This document shows positions 33,558-45,170 of a stretch of DNA of 64,000 nucleotides, in pieces (within the stretch, counting starts at the first letter, position 1; every line of letters starts with the position of its first letter). The notes beneath the pieces are model-generated. The model was given only the letters and a program-made list of their open reading frames with translations, did no database searches and was not told the origin of the DNA. A program made the position numbers and the translations under genes. Origin of the DNA: Paramarasmius palmivorus (Eukaryota; Basidiomycota; Agaricomycetes; Agaricales; Marasmiaceae); assembly GCA_037176845.1 (NCBI GenBank), contig JAYKXP010000041.1:186001-250000 (forward strand). The letters are read 5' to 3'.

Positions 33558-34793
33558 GGGAGCAGTCCTTGAACGACATGGGGGAGATGGTGGTGGAGGA
33601 TCAGGTTGCGTGGGGAAAGCATGGTAATCCCGGGGCTATATCCACGGAGGTTGGACGTTGGGCGCAAGGACAAAACTCTATTCATGGGTGAGTCATGCCG
33701 TACGGTGGACAGGCAATACATATGTCACTCACAGCGCTTGTCGATGACATGGGACAACTCGGAACGAGCGCCATGCGAAGTAGATTTAAGAACCACGATC
33801 CTCTCAGGCTATGGGTACCAGGTGAAAGAAAAGCCAGCCAACCAGCCCGAGTCTACACCACTCAATGTTTCGCCGTGCTGTACAACTACCCGAAGCTTCA
33901 AAATGCTAGCACGGGGTGCCTGATGGGAGGTGCAGGTGCGTGAATGTACGAGGATCCAAAATGGACGGCAAACAAGCACGGAACTTGACACTCGTTTCTA
34001 GATGTTTAGCAGATGAAGGAGGTCCAGGGATTGCATTAAGTTGGTCTCTGTTGACGATAGTGTCAGCAAGGCATTCTGAGAGTAAGCAAAAGGACAGAAC
34101 TACGAAAGTACTCACCTGGACATATAGATCAGATACTATTCAGCACATCACACCAAACCCAAGCCTTCGCACTAAACCTTCCATCCTTGCCAGTGTTTCC
34201 GAATCCAAACCGATTTATGCCGGTCGAAATGGAACGATAATCCTGACCGAGAAAATCGACAAAAACCCCAAGGTGATGAGCACTGGAGTCTCGTGCTGGA
34301 GGTCTAGAGGTGGTTCCAGTTGTTAGCTTTTTATAAAGGCTGGAATAGCGTGAAGGGTGTTTTTCAACCTATGCTTTGCCTGGGCTCTGGAGTCTGGAGT
34401 CTGGAGTCTGGAGTCTGGAGGTTCAGATAGTCATCGAGCTATGTCTTGTGAGATTCATTCGAAAATTTTTGTCCAGAAATACGCCGACGAAGATGATTGA
34501 AAAGCGGCAAGAAGGAAGAGGAACGAGTTCAAGGACTGTTCAAGGTGCTTCCTGAGGTATCCGCGGCGCGGGTGACACTTTCTCCCGTCCATCTCACGGT
34601 ACTCCGAGTCTAAGCTACTTATACTGTCCACCACAATTCAATGTCTTGATAGGTACGTGTTCTTCACTCAGTGTCAGCGATACACTCGATCCATTTTTTG
34701 CGGTAGAACAGAACTACGCGCCATGCCCAACGAGGTCGAGAACTCCACTTGATTTTTGCATGTGCACCATGTCCATTTAACAGATCGTTGAGG
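33558..34793. other. Intergenic stretch, 1.2 kb
   Basis: Overlapping plus and minus frames (33606-34326) look like shadows. Apart from the heptamer array at 34386-34420 I see nothing. Confidence 0.35.
34386..34420 (+). repeat. Five tandem TCTGGAG heptamers
   Basis: Perfect copies of a 7-base unit, 35 bases in all. A simple minisatellite. Confidence 0.9.
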
Positions 34794-35126
34794 ATGGCCT
34801 TCACCTACGACCAGATCGGACCATCTGTTCCGCAAAATATTCACAAGAATCAGATGCATCGCGAGACAGGTGTGTTGATCCAATTTCGTCAGAAGCTCAC
34901 GTACTGCTAGGTCGACTCAAAGCTACCTGTATTACGCCAATCGAAAGTTTGGAGGTTTACTAGAGCTTGTGGAGGAGGACGGTGATCAGCAATAAAGGTC
35001 AAAAGTTGAATTGGGCCTTGGATAAGGAAGATGAAAACGTGCTTCAAGCTCCAATTGACCATACGCTGTACAGTTCACTCGTTATATTTCAGGTCTACCC
35101 TTTCGATCCGATACTCAAGCTACGAA
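34794..35126 (+). pseudogene. NIF3-like pseudogene (relic of the 39.4-kb gene)
   Basis: Aligned to the intact gene at 39425-39886 it keeps GACCATCTGTTCCGCAAAAT..., CACAAGAATC, the donor context GACAGGTGTG, an acceptor TGCTAG|GTC, CGCCAATC, VEEDG, ISNKGQ and the last intron ending TTTCAG|GTCTACCC (intact: VHPYEE; here VYPFDP). A stop and frameshifts follow VEEDG. It sits tail-to-tail with the first of two duplicated F-box genes. Confidence 0.65.
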
Positions 35127-35326
35127 GACCGTGGCGTAGCGAAATGTACTCTGAACCAAGTATCTGATACAGGACATTTGTCGTAGTTCTAGTATCAACA
35201 TTGCTCGTTCAAACCCCAAGAAATACGGAAACTTGTAGTACAGTTACAAGAAAGTCACGGTGGCGTATGGCTACACTGCAAGAATTATGAAGAATGTCAT
35301 GGTAATAATGGTCCTCCAGTCCTACA

Positions 35327-37219
35327 TCATGGTAAAGAGCGTAAAAGTTCATCGTCGCCATCCTCTGCAAGAAGCCCAGCTGCCGAGCCATCGTCGAATC
35401 CAAAACCAACTTCCTCCAGCTTCAAGAGATCCGAAATCGTAACGTTGGTACAATACCTCAGCACCAGCCGCTTTAGCTTCTCTGGTCGCCTATCCAGAGC
35501 AGCCAGCAGGGATGAGAGGAAAGGGGGACTGTTGATAGGTCGGAGATCAACCTCCAGTAATTCGAGTTCCTGTAGTGCTGGGAACGGATGTGCTCGTCTC
35601 GATAGCTCTTTGTTTTCGTCGGCATCGTCGGCCTCTAGAATCTTTAATAGGCGATACGCGCTCTCGCTACCAACGATAATGCAGCTAAGCGTTGTCGAAT
35701 CCGCTAGGCGTTCAAACAACGTTGAAACCTCGTCGTCGTCGATGTCCACCTTCAATGTCTCCAGAGATGTGAGAGATATGGAGCGAAGCATGTGTTGTAA
35801 AAATGCTTTGATTGGGACAATAGGCGTCCAATCGTCCATCCAACTGAGTTGTGCACCGAATGGGGCATCCAACTCGGCGGACGAAGGCAAGAAGAACCGG
35901 TTCACCTCATTAACAAAAGAGTCAAATGGAACAGAGTCGGAATAGGCATTGATTTGGACATTGGTATCATCGGAATCTTGAAGGTAAAAAAGCAGCAACG
36001 CTTTAATATTTCCCAACTTTGTTGATAACGTTCCGAAGAAGTCATCCAAAAGTCGAGCGCGTCCATTGGCGCGGGGAGGCTGAAAGTGAGAGAGGCCGTA
36101 GGGAATGTTCACTCTGATTTTGACAGAGTGCGGAAATGACAAGTAGGAGAATGCTTGAATGCATGAGTGGCTCTGGGGTATGACAGTAACGTTGGCATCG
36201 AGCTGTCGAAGGCAAGGCAATTCAACAACAGCTGCCTGATCTGGAAAGGAAAGAGGGAAAGTGTCGGATAGAGAGAGATACTCCAGGAAGGGCATCCCAG
36301 CCAATGCCCCTAGGAATTGGGAGCCGGTAGGAAGAGGGGTCGCTTTACGCAAGTCTAAATGTAGAGAAGCGATGGTGATACTGGAGAATAGGATTGGGCG
36401 ATCCCAAGGGACCTTGCAGCCCACGAGCCTAACTTTCTTCAGGTTTGGTGAAGAGCTGAAGAAAATTTCGGGTAACTCAAATCCGCCATCCTGATCGGAA
36501 TGAACCTCCAACTTGCGGAGAGAAGGAATGGGAAGTTTTTCCAGGCGTGAAAGAAATTGTTCTAGTAAATCGGCACCGATCACAAAGGACGAAGCCTTGA
36601 ATGATCGTATCCGAGAGGGATCCCCCAGTGCTTCCTTCAACACAGAGAGTGACTCGGGTGTTATGACGAGTTTGGAAGACCCAGTGCTACTCAGGGATTG
36701 ATGAAGTCCCTGAAAAACTTGTTGAAGGGCTATGGCCGACTTCAATACGAGTGAACACCCTTGAGGTTGTCTGGGCGAACTCCTTCGTCGTCGGCACCCT
36801 GTTTCCGTCCTCAAAGAATCTAAATCGACATCCAGAGGACCAGGCTTGGATCTTTGAATCATCTCCCTCGCAAGTGGTGGCCGTGAGAAGTCTGGGGCAG
36901 ACCAAATAGGTGGATAATTCACCAATATGGCCCGCCAGAGATGACAGACATGGCTCAAAACCAAGGCGCTTTTATAGATGAGAGCATCATCCATGGAGTG
37001 TAGGAGTATTTTAGTGAGGGTTTCGGTAGGGAGGCGTGATACAGGTAGCTGTGCGTTGTGCTGGCTTTGAGCGGAATTGTTGGGCGTAGGCTGGGCGGCA
37101 ATGACTGTCTGTTCCAGGACAGGTTCCTGAGCTTGGAGTTTTTCTGGAGTAAAAATGAGTTGCGCTGGGTTAGCTACCACTAGCCATTGAACATTTATCT
37201 GAGAATAATTACCCTCCAT
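35327..37219 (-). CDS. F-box/LRR-like protein, 607 residues (copy 1)
   Basis: The F-box is at residues about 45-90 (QLPVSRLPTETLTKILL ... LSHVCHLWRAILVNYPPIW). It is followed by RPPLAREMIQRSKPGPL and a long leucine-rich region (FLGALAGMPFLEYLSL, SLETLKVDIDDDEV, LQELELLEVD). It most likely acts as a substrate receptor for SCF ligases. The first exon is only 7 bases (ATGGAGG, 37213-37219) before a 69-base intron; the neighbouring paralogue has the same arrangement, which supports this unusual start. It is closely related to the gene at 37577-39328, in the same orientation. Confidence 0.8.
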   Translation of the reverse strand: MEGNYSQINVQWLVVANPAQLIFTPEKLQAQEPVLEQTVIAAQPTPNNSAQSQHNAQLPVSRLPTETLTKILLHSMDDALIYKSALVLSHVCHLWRAILVNYPPIWSAPDFSRPPLAREMIQRSKPGPLDVDLDSLRTETGCRRRRSSPRQPQGCSLVLKSAIALQQVFQGLHQSLSSTGSSKLVITPESLSVLKEALGDPSRIRSFKASSFVIGADLLEQFLSRLEKLPIPSLRKLEVHSDQDGGFELPEIFFSSSPNLKKVRLVGCKVPWDRPILFSSITIASLHLDLRKATPLPTGSQFLGALAGMPFLEYLSLSDTFPLSFPDQAAVVELPCLRQLDANVTVIPQSHSCIQAFSYLSFPHSVKIRVNIPYGLSHFQPPRANGRARLLDDFFGTLSTKLGNIKALLLFYLQDSDDTNVQINAYSDSVPFDSFVNEVNRFFLPSSAELDAPFGAQLSWMDDWTPIVPIKAFLQHMLRSISLTSLETLKVDIDDDEVSTLFERLADSTTLSCIIVGSESAYRLLKILEADDADENKELSRRAHPFPALQELELLEVDLRPINSPPFLSSLLAALDRRPEKLKRLVLRYCTNVTISDLLKLEEVGFGFDDGSAAGLLAEDGDDELLRSLP

Positions 37220-37576
37220 GATCTCAGTATCTTGCAAGTTGCGAGAAATGGGGAACGCTGGTCGTGGTAAAAGAGTAACCTGTGACGCGTCTGTTTCTTC
37301 CCAATAACGTTGATTTGATGTGGCTTCGGCGGCTCGGGTTTTATGCTTGAAAATATTTATACGAAGAGGTATCTACAGTACATGCATCTGAAGGTCAAAA
37401 AAATTCCTGATCAGTTTGCACTGTAGTTTGTATCGGGCTGAGGAAGCAACTGTTCGAAGGGAAGATGTTACATCGTCGTTCTAGATCTACAGTACAATTT
37501 GTACGTCGTCAAATCCAAAAAAAAAAAAAGATACCAAGGTACATGATACCTTGATAGTCATAAATACTAGGTGCGG

Positions 37577-39328
37577 CTACTCTTCAATATTCCCAAAATT
37601 TACACGTCCGTCTTCTTCCTCTTCGCTGTCGACATCGACAGAATAGGCCTTGATGCCAGCTACTACACTCTCCACGCGCAGCTCTACTGTCATTTCTCTG
37701 AGCTGCTCGATGTCGCGTGTCGTGAGATTATTGCATTTCTTCAATGATAATCTTTGAAGTTTCTCCGGTCGACTCTCTAAACCGACCAGGAGCGGCAAGA
37801 GATGTGAGTGAAACGTCCGTGATCCGAAATTGACATTCCAAAAGTCGAGATCTTGCAATGCAGGGAAAGGTGGCGTCCTTGAGCGTGTTGTATCTCCGGC
37901 AATACCTCCCAAAATTGAAATTAGGACATATGCCTCTTCACCGCCGACGATGATTTGCCTGAGGGTTGTCGAATGGACTACCAGTTCGAATAACATCTGA
38001 ACTGATTCATTCTCGTCAAGTAAACGTACATCAAGCACGACGAGGGAACTAAGGGACATCGATTGCCCGAGTTGCCTGATGATAGCCTCAGCTGGAGGCC
38101 ATTCTAGGATATCGTACCATTCGAGAACAGCTCCAACGGATGGCTGTCTGAGTCCATCAGACAACTGGAAGGATCCATCCGTGGTGCAGAGAGAAAGGTC
38201 GGACCAGAAGTTCACATAGAGATTGTTGTTGTCCAATGACCTAGTATATAGCTGGAGGGCTTGGATCGTTCCCCTTGCTGCCACTTTATCGAACAAGAGA
38301 TGAAATATCTCCGATGTCCCATAGGGAAGCGAAGGTTGGAAAGAAGGCTGGAAGGCGGTTTGGTCGTATGAAATATGCGTCCAAATGGAAGCTTCGTGCG
38401 GGAATAGCAACCGGGACAGCGTTTCGACACATGAGCGACTCTGTGACGGACAGAGCGCTTGGGGGAAAAACGTTCGAAGTCGGGGTAACTCAACAACGGT
38501 TGACGTCTCCGAGTCGGCGAAAGAGAGAGGGAAGACATCTATGAGACAGAGATACTCCAAACGAGGCATGCCAGCTAGAGCATCTAGAAACTGCAAGCCA
38601 GTGGGTAAATTAGTCAAGCCATCCCCTCGTAGACTAAGGGAGGTGACATTTGTGAATACCGCACGACTCCAAGGCATTTTGCAGTAATCTAGGTCTAGAA
38701 CCTCGAGGCACGGTGGCATATCATCAAAGAAAGTGTCCGAGAACTCTACCCATACCGTCGTTAGTTCGTATGTATGAACATACAACTCCCGTAAAGACGT
38801 CATGGGCCGCACCAGGAGCAGGAGAAGTCTCTGGATAATGTCAAAGGTTGCACACCCCGACGTCAAATATAACGACTGGATGCGGGATGTCTCTGCCAAT
38901 GCCTCGATCAACACGGAGAGTGACATCGGTGTGATGATGTATCTGCCGATAATTCGGTCTCTCAGAGAGTTGAGATGAATGTGCAAAGGGCCGGGCTTGG
39001 AGCGCTGGATCATTTCCTTTGCCAGCTGAGGACGGGAAAAGTTGGGGGATGACCAAACGGATGGATAGTGTACCAATACATCCCGCCATTTGCGACAGAC
39101 GTGGCTTAGAAGAACTATCACGGGAGTCGAATCCACGAAGTAGAGGAATATCTCGATGAGCACCTCATTGGGGAGGCGGGATATGGGCAACTGCGCGTTA
39201 TGTAGGATGAAAGAGCCTTTGTCGAGCGGTAAAGATTTCTGACCATCAGCCTGAAGCTGTTCTGTAATGAATAAATAGATCAGCCTCTGTGCATTATCTA
39301 AACCTAATGTGAAAGAATTACCGTCCAT
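37577..39328 (-). CDS. F-box/LRR-like protein, 563 residues (copy 2)
   Basis: Tandem paralogue of the previous gene. It shares the 7-base first exon (ATGGACG, 39322-39328), here followed by a 60-base intron, then EQLQADG and the F-box (QLPISRLPNEVLIEIFL ... LSHVCRKWRDVLVHYPSVW). It also shares RPQLAKEMIQRSKPGPL and FLDALAGMPRLEYLCL. The C terminus is acidic (DSEEEEDG). Start codon and first exon are 97 bases from the divergent NIF3-like start, so a shared promoter is likely. Confidence 0.8.
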   Translation of the reverse strand: MDGNSFTLGLDNAQRLIYLFITEQLQADGQKSLPLDKGSFILHNAQLPISRLPNEVLIEIFLYFVDSTPVIVLLSHVCRKWRDVLVHYPSVWSSPNFSRPQLAKEMIQRSKPGPLHIHLNSLRDRIIGRYIITPMSLSVLIEALAETSRIQSLYLTSGCATFDIIQRLLLLLVRPMTSLRELYVHTYELTTVWVEFSDTFFDDMPPCLEVLDLDYCKMPWSRAVFTNVTSLSLRGDGLTNLPTGLQFLDALAGMPRLEYLCLIDVFPLSFADSETSTVVELPRLRTFFPQALCPSQSRSCVETLSRLLFPHEASIWTHISYDQTAFQPSFQPSLPYGTSEIFHLLFDKVAARGTIQALQLYTRSLDNNNLYVNFWSDLSLCTTDGSFQLSDGLRQPSVGAVLEWYDILEWPPAEAIIRQLGQSMSLSSLVVLDVRLLDENESVQMLFELVVHSTTLRQIIVGGEEAYVLISILGGIAGDTTRSRTPPFPALQDLDFWNVNFGSRTFHSHLLPLLVGLESRPEKLQRLSLKKCNNLTTRDIEQLREMTVELRVESVVAGIKAYSVDVDSEEEEDGRVNFGNIEE

Positions 39329-39424
39329 GATGACCGTGTTCTGTGAAGGACGTAAAGCGTTCGATGTGGTATCAGACAACCTGTGACGCATCGTGTTTCT
39401 TCTTTGTTCCTCAACGTCAACATC

Positions 39425-39886
39425 ATGTCTATCCAAAGATTCAAAATGGTTTTCTTCTCTCCTGCAACCAACACTCGTACAATACTGGACCACCTATTTT
39501 CGAAATACCCACAAGAATTGGGGAAGATTGGGAATTACGAGCAGTGTGCATTCATCACCCGAGGGACAGGTTCGTCGGCTCAGTTGTCTAGTTTTTCTCT
39601 CAACTGTCATGGGCTCACGGAGATGAACAAGGTCAATTCAAGCCTACGGCTGACGCCAATCCGACTATTGGGAAGTCCGGGGGACCGCTGGAGTTCGTGG
39701 AGGAAGATCGGGTCGAGCTTGTGATCAATGACAAAGGTCAAAGGGTTGAAGTCAGGAATGCTATCGAGGAGCTGAGAAAGGTGCGTTGGGTTATAATCAA
39801 CCTGGGGATCTCTACAGCTCATTTTGGTCTAGGTTCATCCTTACGAAGAAGTTGCCGTTGACGTTTACAAAGTCGAAGATATCTAA
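39425..39886 (+). CDS. NIF3-like small protein, 115 residues
   Basis: Three exons, 39425-39569, 39632-39780 and 39833-39886, yield RFKMVFFSPATNTRTILDHL, GNYEQCAFITRGTGQFKP, a central TIGKSGGPLEFVEEDRVELV and the terminal VHPYEEVAVDVYKVEDI. This is the CutA-like fold found as a free protein in fungi and as an insert in NIF3/YqfO proteins. Members bind metals or form trimers, but the cellular role is not established. The length is typical of the free fungal form. A pseudogene copy lies at 34.8-35.1 kb. Confidence 0.8.
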
Positions 39887-40196
39887 AGACCCCAAGAGGA
39901 GAAACACAATTCGCAGTGTGATTTTCGCCGAGAAGGAATATGGACATTCAAGACCGTCAATGTATGATAGTACCAAGCCTCCCAAATCCGACAGCAATGA
40001 TGCTTTATACCTCATCATGCATCAGTTCGGTCAGTTTGCCCCGCAACAGTATATCGATTACATTGATTGGCTTCCTCCCGTGCAGACACGTTTTGATACC
40101 TAGTATCGACATGAAGGGCTTTTCTCGCCGCCATTGCGATAAATACCAACAGCATCGCTGTCACGGAACTCTCTTTCCTCTCGCTGTTCCACTTTC

Positions 40197-41679
40197 ATGC
40201 CTAACAGCCAAATACCGCCGGAGATTTGGCTCCGCATAGCTGGCTACCTTTCTAAGGAGGAGCTTTTAAGGATGCTGGGTTTGAATCGAGTATTCTTTCA
40301 TCTGGCTATGGATGAGCAATACCGCGAGTTATCGTTGTTTGAGCTGGGCAGCCCAGAACTGTTAACGCACCTTGGGTACGAAACAGCCAACACCTGGGTT
40401 ATAGCAGCTGCTGACGATTTCGCTTAGATCGCCTTTCGTCGCCCCACGCATACGTCTTTTACGGATACAGGCAACGCCCACGCACGACTTAGCCTACAGT
40501 CCACAACTGCTTGAGGACTTTTTCTGCCTCCTTCTCCATCTTCAAGAGTGCCATATTGTTTGGTACGACTTGCCTCTTCTCCATGACCCTGTTATGCCAC
40601 GTCTCCTCCAGACCGCCATATCGACATCCTCGAGTCTCCGTACTCTTTCTCTCGTAATGTCGTTGGAGAAAATGGCTGCGCTGCTGAATCCAAACCTCCA
40701 TCTCCCCTCATTGGAGGTATTGGATTTGTCGATTTGCTACGAAAGCCCACATAGCGCTTCAGATCCCTCCGTGATCATGGAACGCTGTATAGCGCCCTTC
40801 GTTCACCGCACAAGCGATACCTTGACGTCATTTGCATTCGAAACGTCGCACCCGATGGATTACTCGCCGTTCTTCGCGACATTACGCCTCCCTTGTTTGC
40901 GAGCCCTATCACTATCGATACCAGGTGTCGCGCCTTACCTCGGCGATTATCGGTCTATCAAATCCTTCTTCGACCAACATTCCGGGCAGCTAGAGGAGTT
41001 GACGTTGCGAGGGACATACACCGAAGGCGCTGGAGCAGAACCGGGTACACTGTCAGAGCAAAATGAACCATCGTCACAAAAATCTTGGGTTCAAGCTTGC
41101 TTCAAAGGCGCAGCGGGCAACCGTAATCTCCGCTCCCTCAACATCCAAACGAGCTTTCTTCCATTAGAGGTTATCGGCACTTCCATACAGCGCTTCTCAT
41201 CTAGACTTCTCACAACGTTGGTTGTCACTGGCAGGCACCTTTCGTTCGCACTACTCGAGACAACGTTGAGCTCTGGATTTGAATCCCTGGAGAAGTTGAA
41301 GCTCGGAACAGTAACGCTGTCACCAGAATTGGTCGATCTCATCGCTGGGAACACCCCTAACCTTCAGGAACTCGATATCCAGATACGACATGTGGTATCA
41401 AGTAGGCATATCGTACCAATGTACGCGAGCAAGAGAATGAGAAGGATGAAATGTCAAGTTCGGGAACAAATCGTAAGTTCTTTAGTTTGTCGCACCCCGA
41501 TGGCTATTTCTGACTTTTGGCCATTATAGGATGATTTCATTATTGGGATGCGAAATAGACGCTACGATAGTTGGGCGCATTTGAGGCGGGTGGGCGTGTG
41601 GAAGTTTGCACTGAAGATGAGGCTCGAGAAGGAGTACGTGAAGGTGCTACAGGAGTGCTTGCCTTCTTTGAGGCATTAG
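40197..41679 (+). CDS. F-box/LRR-like protein, 457 residues
   Basis: Exons 40197-40375, 40428-41472 and 41530-41679. The N-terminal F-box is IPPEIWLRIAGYLSKEELL with LGLNRVFFHLAMDEQYREL, of the type where the domain opens the protein. Leucine-rich strands follow (LRTLSLVMS, LEVLDLSICY, LEELTLRG, LEKLKLGT, LQELDIQIR). The last exon is basic and helical. It is not a close copy of the two F-box genes at 35-39 kb and lies in opposite orientation to them, 310 bases after the NIF3-like gene. Confidence 0.8.
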
Positions 41680-42021
41680 GACTCGCTCGGATTAAATAGA
41701 ACTCAAACGGACTAGCGACATGGACGCTTGGGATCGTACTGTATTTCTAGGATAGATATTGGACTTTCACATATATCAACTTGTGGTGGGACATTACAAT
41801 TGTATCTTGTATAGCTTTTGCGGTATGGACACATATGAAGTACAACAACACTCAAGCTAGGTACTGACAGGTCACAGCGGGCTCCAGTGGTGAAACATTG
41901 AATAAACTGCGGATACAGTGGTCCTTATTGAGTTCTACCTCGGCAGCTATTATACAGATATTTTTGGTTAATAATATGGAGAAAAACATGTCGACAATTG
42001 TAAAACTTCGAAAAAGAGAAA
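41680..42021. other. Convergent intergenic stretch
   Basis: AT-rich 3' flanks of two converging genes. No feature seen. Confidence 0.4.
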
Positions 42022-43380
42022 TCAAGCTAATGGTGCTCGTGCGGCGCTTGGCCCTGGAGTAGGGGGCCTCTCATCGAATGGATTATAAGCCTGAAGCTTG
42101 CGAGTTTCTTGTGCCTGTTTGAAGGCCCTGGTACGCCCCCGAGTGTTGCGTAGACTGAGTCCAATGGCGCTTGAGAGATCAGGTCCATCTTGGTCAGAGG
42201 GGTTGTCTGAATCGTCTACGTATGGACTATATTCTGGCGAGTCGACTTCAGGGCTTTCGGACAGTTCGCTGACATTGTCAGCCGATGGTCTATCGGAAAA
42301 CCAATCTTTGATGAATTGCGTGTATATGTCCTAAGATAGGGCATCAGTACGACGGCGCCAAAAGGATCAGAAACGAGTATGCATACAATTAAGTGCTTCC
42401 TTGGGGTATAGGAGCCACTGGGTAGGTCAAAGGTGAGGCTGGGCCTCCGATCCAGCAAGAGGTCAGCTCCTTGCTCGTGTGCCAGAGACAGCACATATCG
42501 ACACGCATCGCTTAGCCTGATATTCCCATTGCCATCCCGAGAAACCATAGGTTCACCAGCTAGGATGACCTCCGGGAAGTGTTCCGATTCGCCATCTGGG
42601 AACAGTGTCGACACAATAGTAGTGTCCCCCACAGTATACTCCGTGATCGCGTTCGTGTCCTCCACCTGGTCAGTTTCCTTCTCCTGCCCTCCAGTCTCTG
42701 AACGCACGGCCGCGTCGAAGCCTTTCTTCTTTGCAAGACCATAGGTAGCATTCCTAGGCAGTGCCGGGAGCGCTTTGGAGGAAGGACGCCTGAATCGGAG
42801 AGCAGTAAGGTACATGCCCACCAAACAGACGACATATGCAGTATTTTGAGCTTGGTAAGCATGTAGGGCACAAAAGCCTTGGATCAGCAACTGTGGTATG
42901 GAGTCTTGGAATGCAGACTCGGCACGTGCAATAGCAGCTGTCGTCTTCCATGCATCATAAAGGTTGGCATCTGTGAGTAATCCACTAGTCAGTCAAGTAA
43001 ACAACAAGTTCAGAAAACAGTAGCGACAAACCAGTGTAGGAATTAGGTTTGCTGACCAATAATCTTTTGAGCTCCCAGCTCAACAAACAACGAGTTCGTT
43101 CCCAGGGCAGCAGTTCTGGTCTGCGTAGGTGTAAAAGAAGTGCGCCGTCAGGAATTGCTGTAAGAAATGCACGCAGTGACTGCAATTCAGCATAGGTTTT
43201 TCGGTCGACGGTGCGAACTTGTATAGAGCAGGACACAGTTGTTCTCGCATCGGTGACCAGAGTCTCTTGCTTGAATGTGGTTAAGAGACAGTCCAGGACT
43301 GAATGAAGCTGATCCTCGAGACGCGATTCCTCAATGGCAGCACAAATGAGGTTGTCGAGATCCTGAAGGAAGTTGCCCAT
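42022..43380 (-). CDS. Three-exon orphan, 413 residues
   Basis: Exons 43032-43380, 42387-42970 and 42022-42330 keep frame across introns of 61 and 56 bases. The protein begins MGNFLQDLDNLICAAIEES and is helical to about residue 180, with one moderately hydrophobic stretch (NTAYVVCLVGMYLTALRF). A strand-rich middle follows (YTVGDTTIVSTLFPDGES, then SRDGNGNIRLSD). The C terminus is acidic and Pro-rich (DSPEYSPYVDDSDNPSDQD). MGN at the start could allow N-myristoylation, but the motif is incomplete. Family not recognised. Confidence 0.55.
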
Positions 43381-43713
43381 GCTAAAAGTTGGTTGAGTAC
43401 ATACAAAAGTAAAGAGAAGGGTTTTACATACATTACTCCAAACGAATATAGGTTCTGTTCGTGGCGTCACAGTTCTGACGGTTGAATATTTGAATTCTCG
43501 GTGGAGAAGTATAAAAAGCGAGAAAATTACTGGCCTTTTAAAGCCTGAGGGCAACAATAAATCTACTCCCATATGACTCGTTTTGTATCCATGCTGTGCC
43601 TCTCTATCCTTGGAGCTGAGGACAATAGAACTGATGGTGGCCGAGAACAATGGTAGATTGATGGTGGAAGGAGAAAGAAAAGTAGCCGAGCGTGGGACCA
43701 TCACGTTCCCGCG

Positions 43714-43719
43714 TATAAA
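43714..43719 (+). promoter_or_regulatory. TATA box candidate of array copy A
   Basis: TATAAA 44 bases before the ATG at 43763, preceded by GCGTGGGACC, a motif also found before copies B and F. Confidence 0.35.
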
Positions 43720-43762
43720 GCCCGTGCTCCTTTCTGCACTTCTATCACCACCCAGCGCGATT

Positions 43763-44499
43763 ATGGCAGTCAAGAAAGCTTCTTCATCCCTCGCTAAAGA
43801 ACTCAATCCTCCTAACGAACTTGAGGATGACCCTAAAGAGGTGGCTCGGCAAGAGAAGGCTTTAGAAATGATTCGAGAGTGGAACAAGGTGCGAGCTCCA
43901 TTTTGCACAACGCTCACGACGTCGTAACACATCGTGTCTAGACTTTGAGGATGAGCATAATCAAACAAAGTGGTCCCTGGGAATTAGACGACCTACCAAT
44001 TCACTACCGACCACCTATTCCATCGCTTCGTCAGCACCACACTCCGCCAGTCTTCATTTTTGGCGTTCCCTTCACCGAAGACGAAATTGTCGACTTTACG
44101 AAGCACTTGCAGAAATACGAAGAGGTTCTACGAGAAGAACCTCTTTACCAGAACTCTATCGCTCGTGAATTCATTCGCCAACACGTCGAACAGGCTTGGG
44201 ACATGCCCAAGTTTAGGCGTTCAGTGAACTGGCGGGTGTACTATTCGAAGGAAGAGGACACAGAAGCTCCCTTCTTTCTATGTGTTGCTCGCTCGTACGA
44301 CCATCAAGGTTTTCGTGATCTTCGCGAAATAGCCAAAAAGGTCATCGCTACATTTCCTAATAAGCGTCCAATGTGGTATTTGGATGCCATTCACAACGAC
44401 CTCGAGCGCGAGGACTGGAGAATCAAGGGTATACCCGGTATTTGTGAGTTCATTGCTATCGCTACCATCCGATTTTTACACTGACACGTCGCCGTAGAA
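43763..44499 (+). CDS. Tandem-array orphan, copy A (209 residues)
   Basis: First of seven copies. Exons 43763-43888, 43942-44443 and 44498-44499. The N-terminal MTRRD of the other copies is lost because the first ATG has mutated (ACCACCCAGCGCG), so the second Met (MAVKKASSS) is used. Exon 2 (502 bases, 6 fewer than its sisters) encodes SGPWELDDLP, YRPPIPSLRQHH, FIFGVPFTEDEIVDF, RSVNWRVYYSKEEDTEAP, VARSYDHQGFRDLREIA, and PMWYLDAIHNDLEREDW plus RIKGIPGI. The stop is TAA split by intron 2. There is no signal peptide, membrane segment or known domain. Confidence 0.75.
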
Positions 44500-44869
44500 G
44501 CCTTTTGACCATCGCTTTGAACGTTGCTATCATTTGGAATTCACATCGTGTACTATCATTACTTTCATAAACCGTACTCTACCACTGCTATGAGCTTACA
44601 CGAAGTTTGTACGAATACATACCATAATCAACAAAGCGTACTGTAGGGCCGTTGGGCCCAACTAACACCTCGGCAAACAAGTTCGAGTTAAAGCCAAGCA
44701 CTCAGTACCCTAGGCAGACTCAATCGCTTGCAGGCTCACTTGATATGAGTACCAGCGACTACCAAGTTCCTTGACAGGTCCAAAATGGTATATTTCATGT
44801 ACATGGGCCATACAACGCAGGCATGAAAAGCCCTTTCTCAGTGCTACGGCGCCTCCAACAAGGCGCTAT

Positions 44870-45170
44870 AGAAGGTTTCCTTCTGCAGTTAACTGAACCG
44901 CTTGCTGTACGGACGAGGCTCGTGCATAGGCGGCATCTTCCTCTTTTGCTGCTATCCGTTGTGACGAAGATGGCATAGGTCACGATGACGATGACACACT
45001 AGAAGACAGAGACCCTCTCGCCTGTAGTAGAGGAAATCTCCTGTACCGGCGTCCGCCGAATCTGTAAGCCTTTAAGGTTCAAGCTTTGAGTTTCAAGCTC
45101 GAGGGCGTGGTCGTAGCGGTAATGAGCCTGTGTGAAGAAAAAATCGTAGAACTGTGATATGATTGTATTT
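44870..45170 (-). pseudogene. Relic of the 52.9-kb serine-rich gene
   Basis: The minus frame contains FTQAHYRYD and TPVQEIS, matching FGKAHYRYD and PPVQEIP of the intact gene. Further on, ACGAGCCTCGTCCGTACAGCAAGCGG matches its DETHPYSKR codons. Frame breaks and stops separate the pieces. It lies just downstream of copy A, as the intact gene lies downstream of copy G. Confidence 0.65.
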
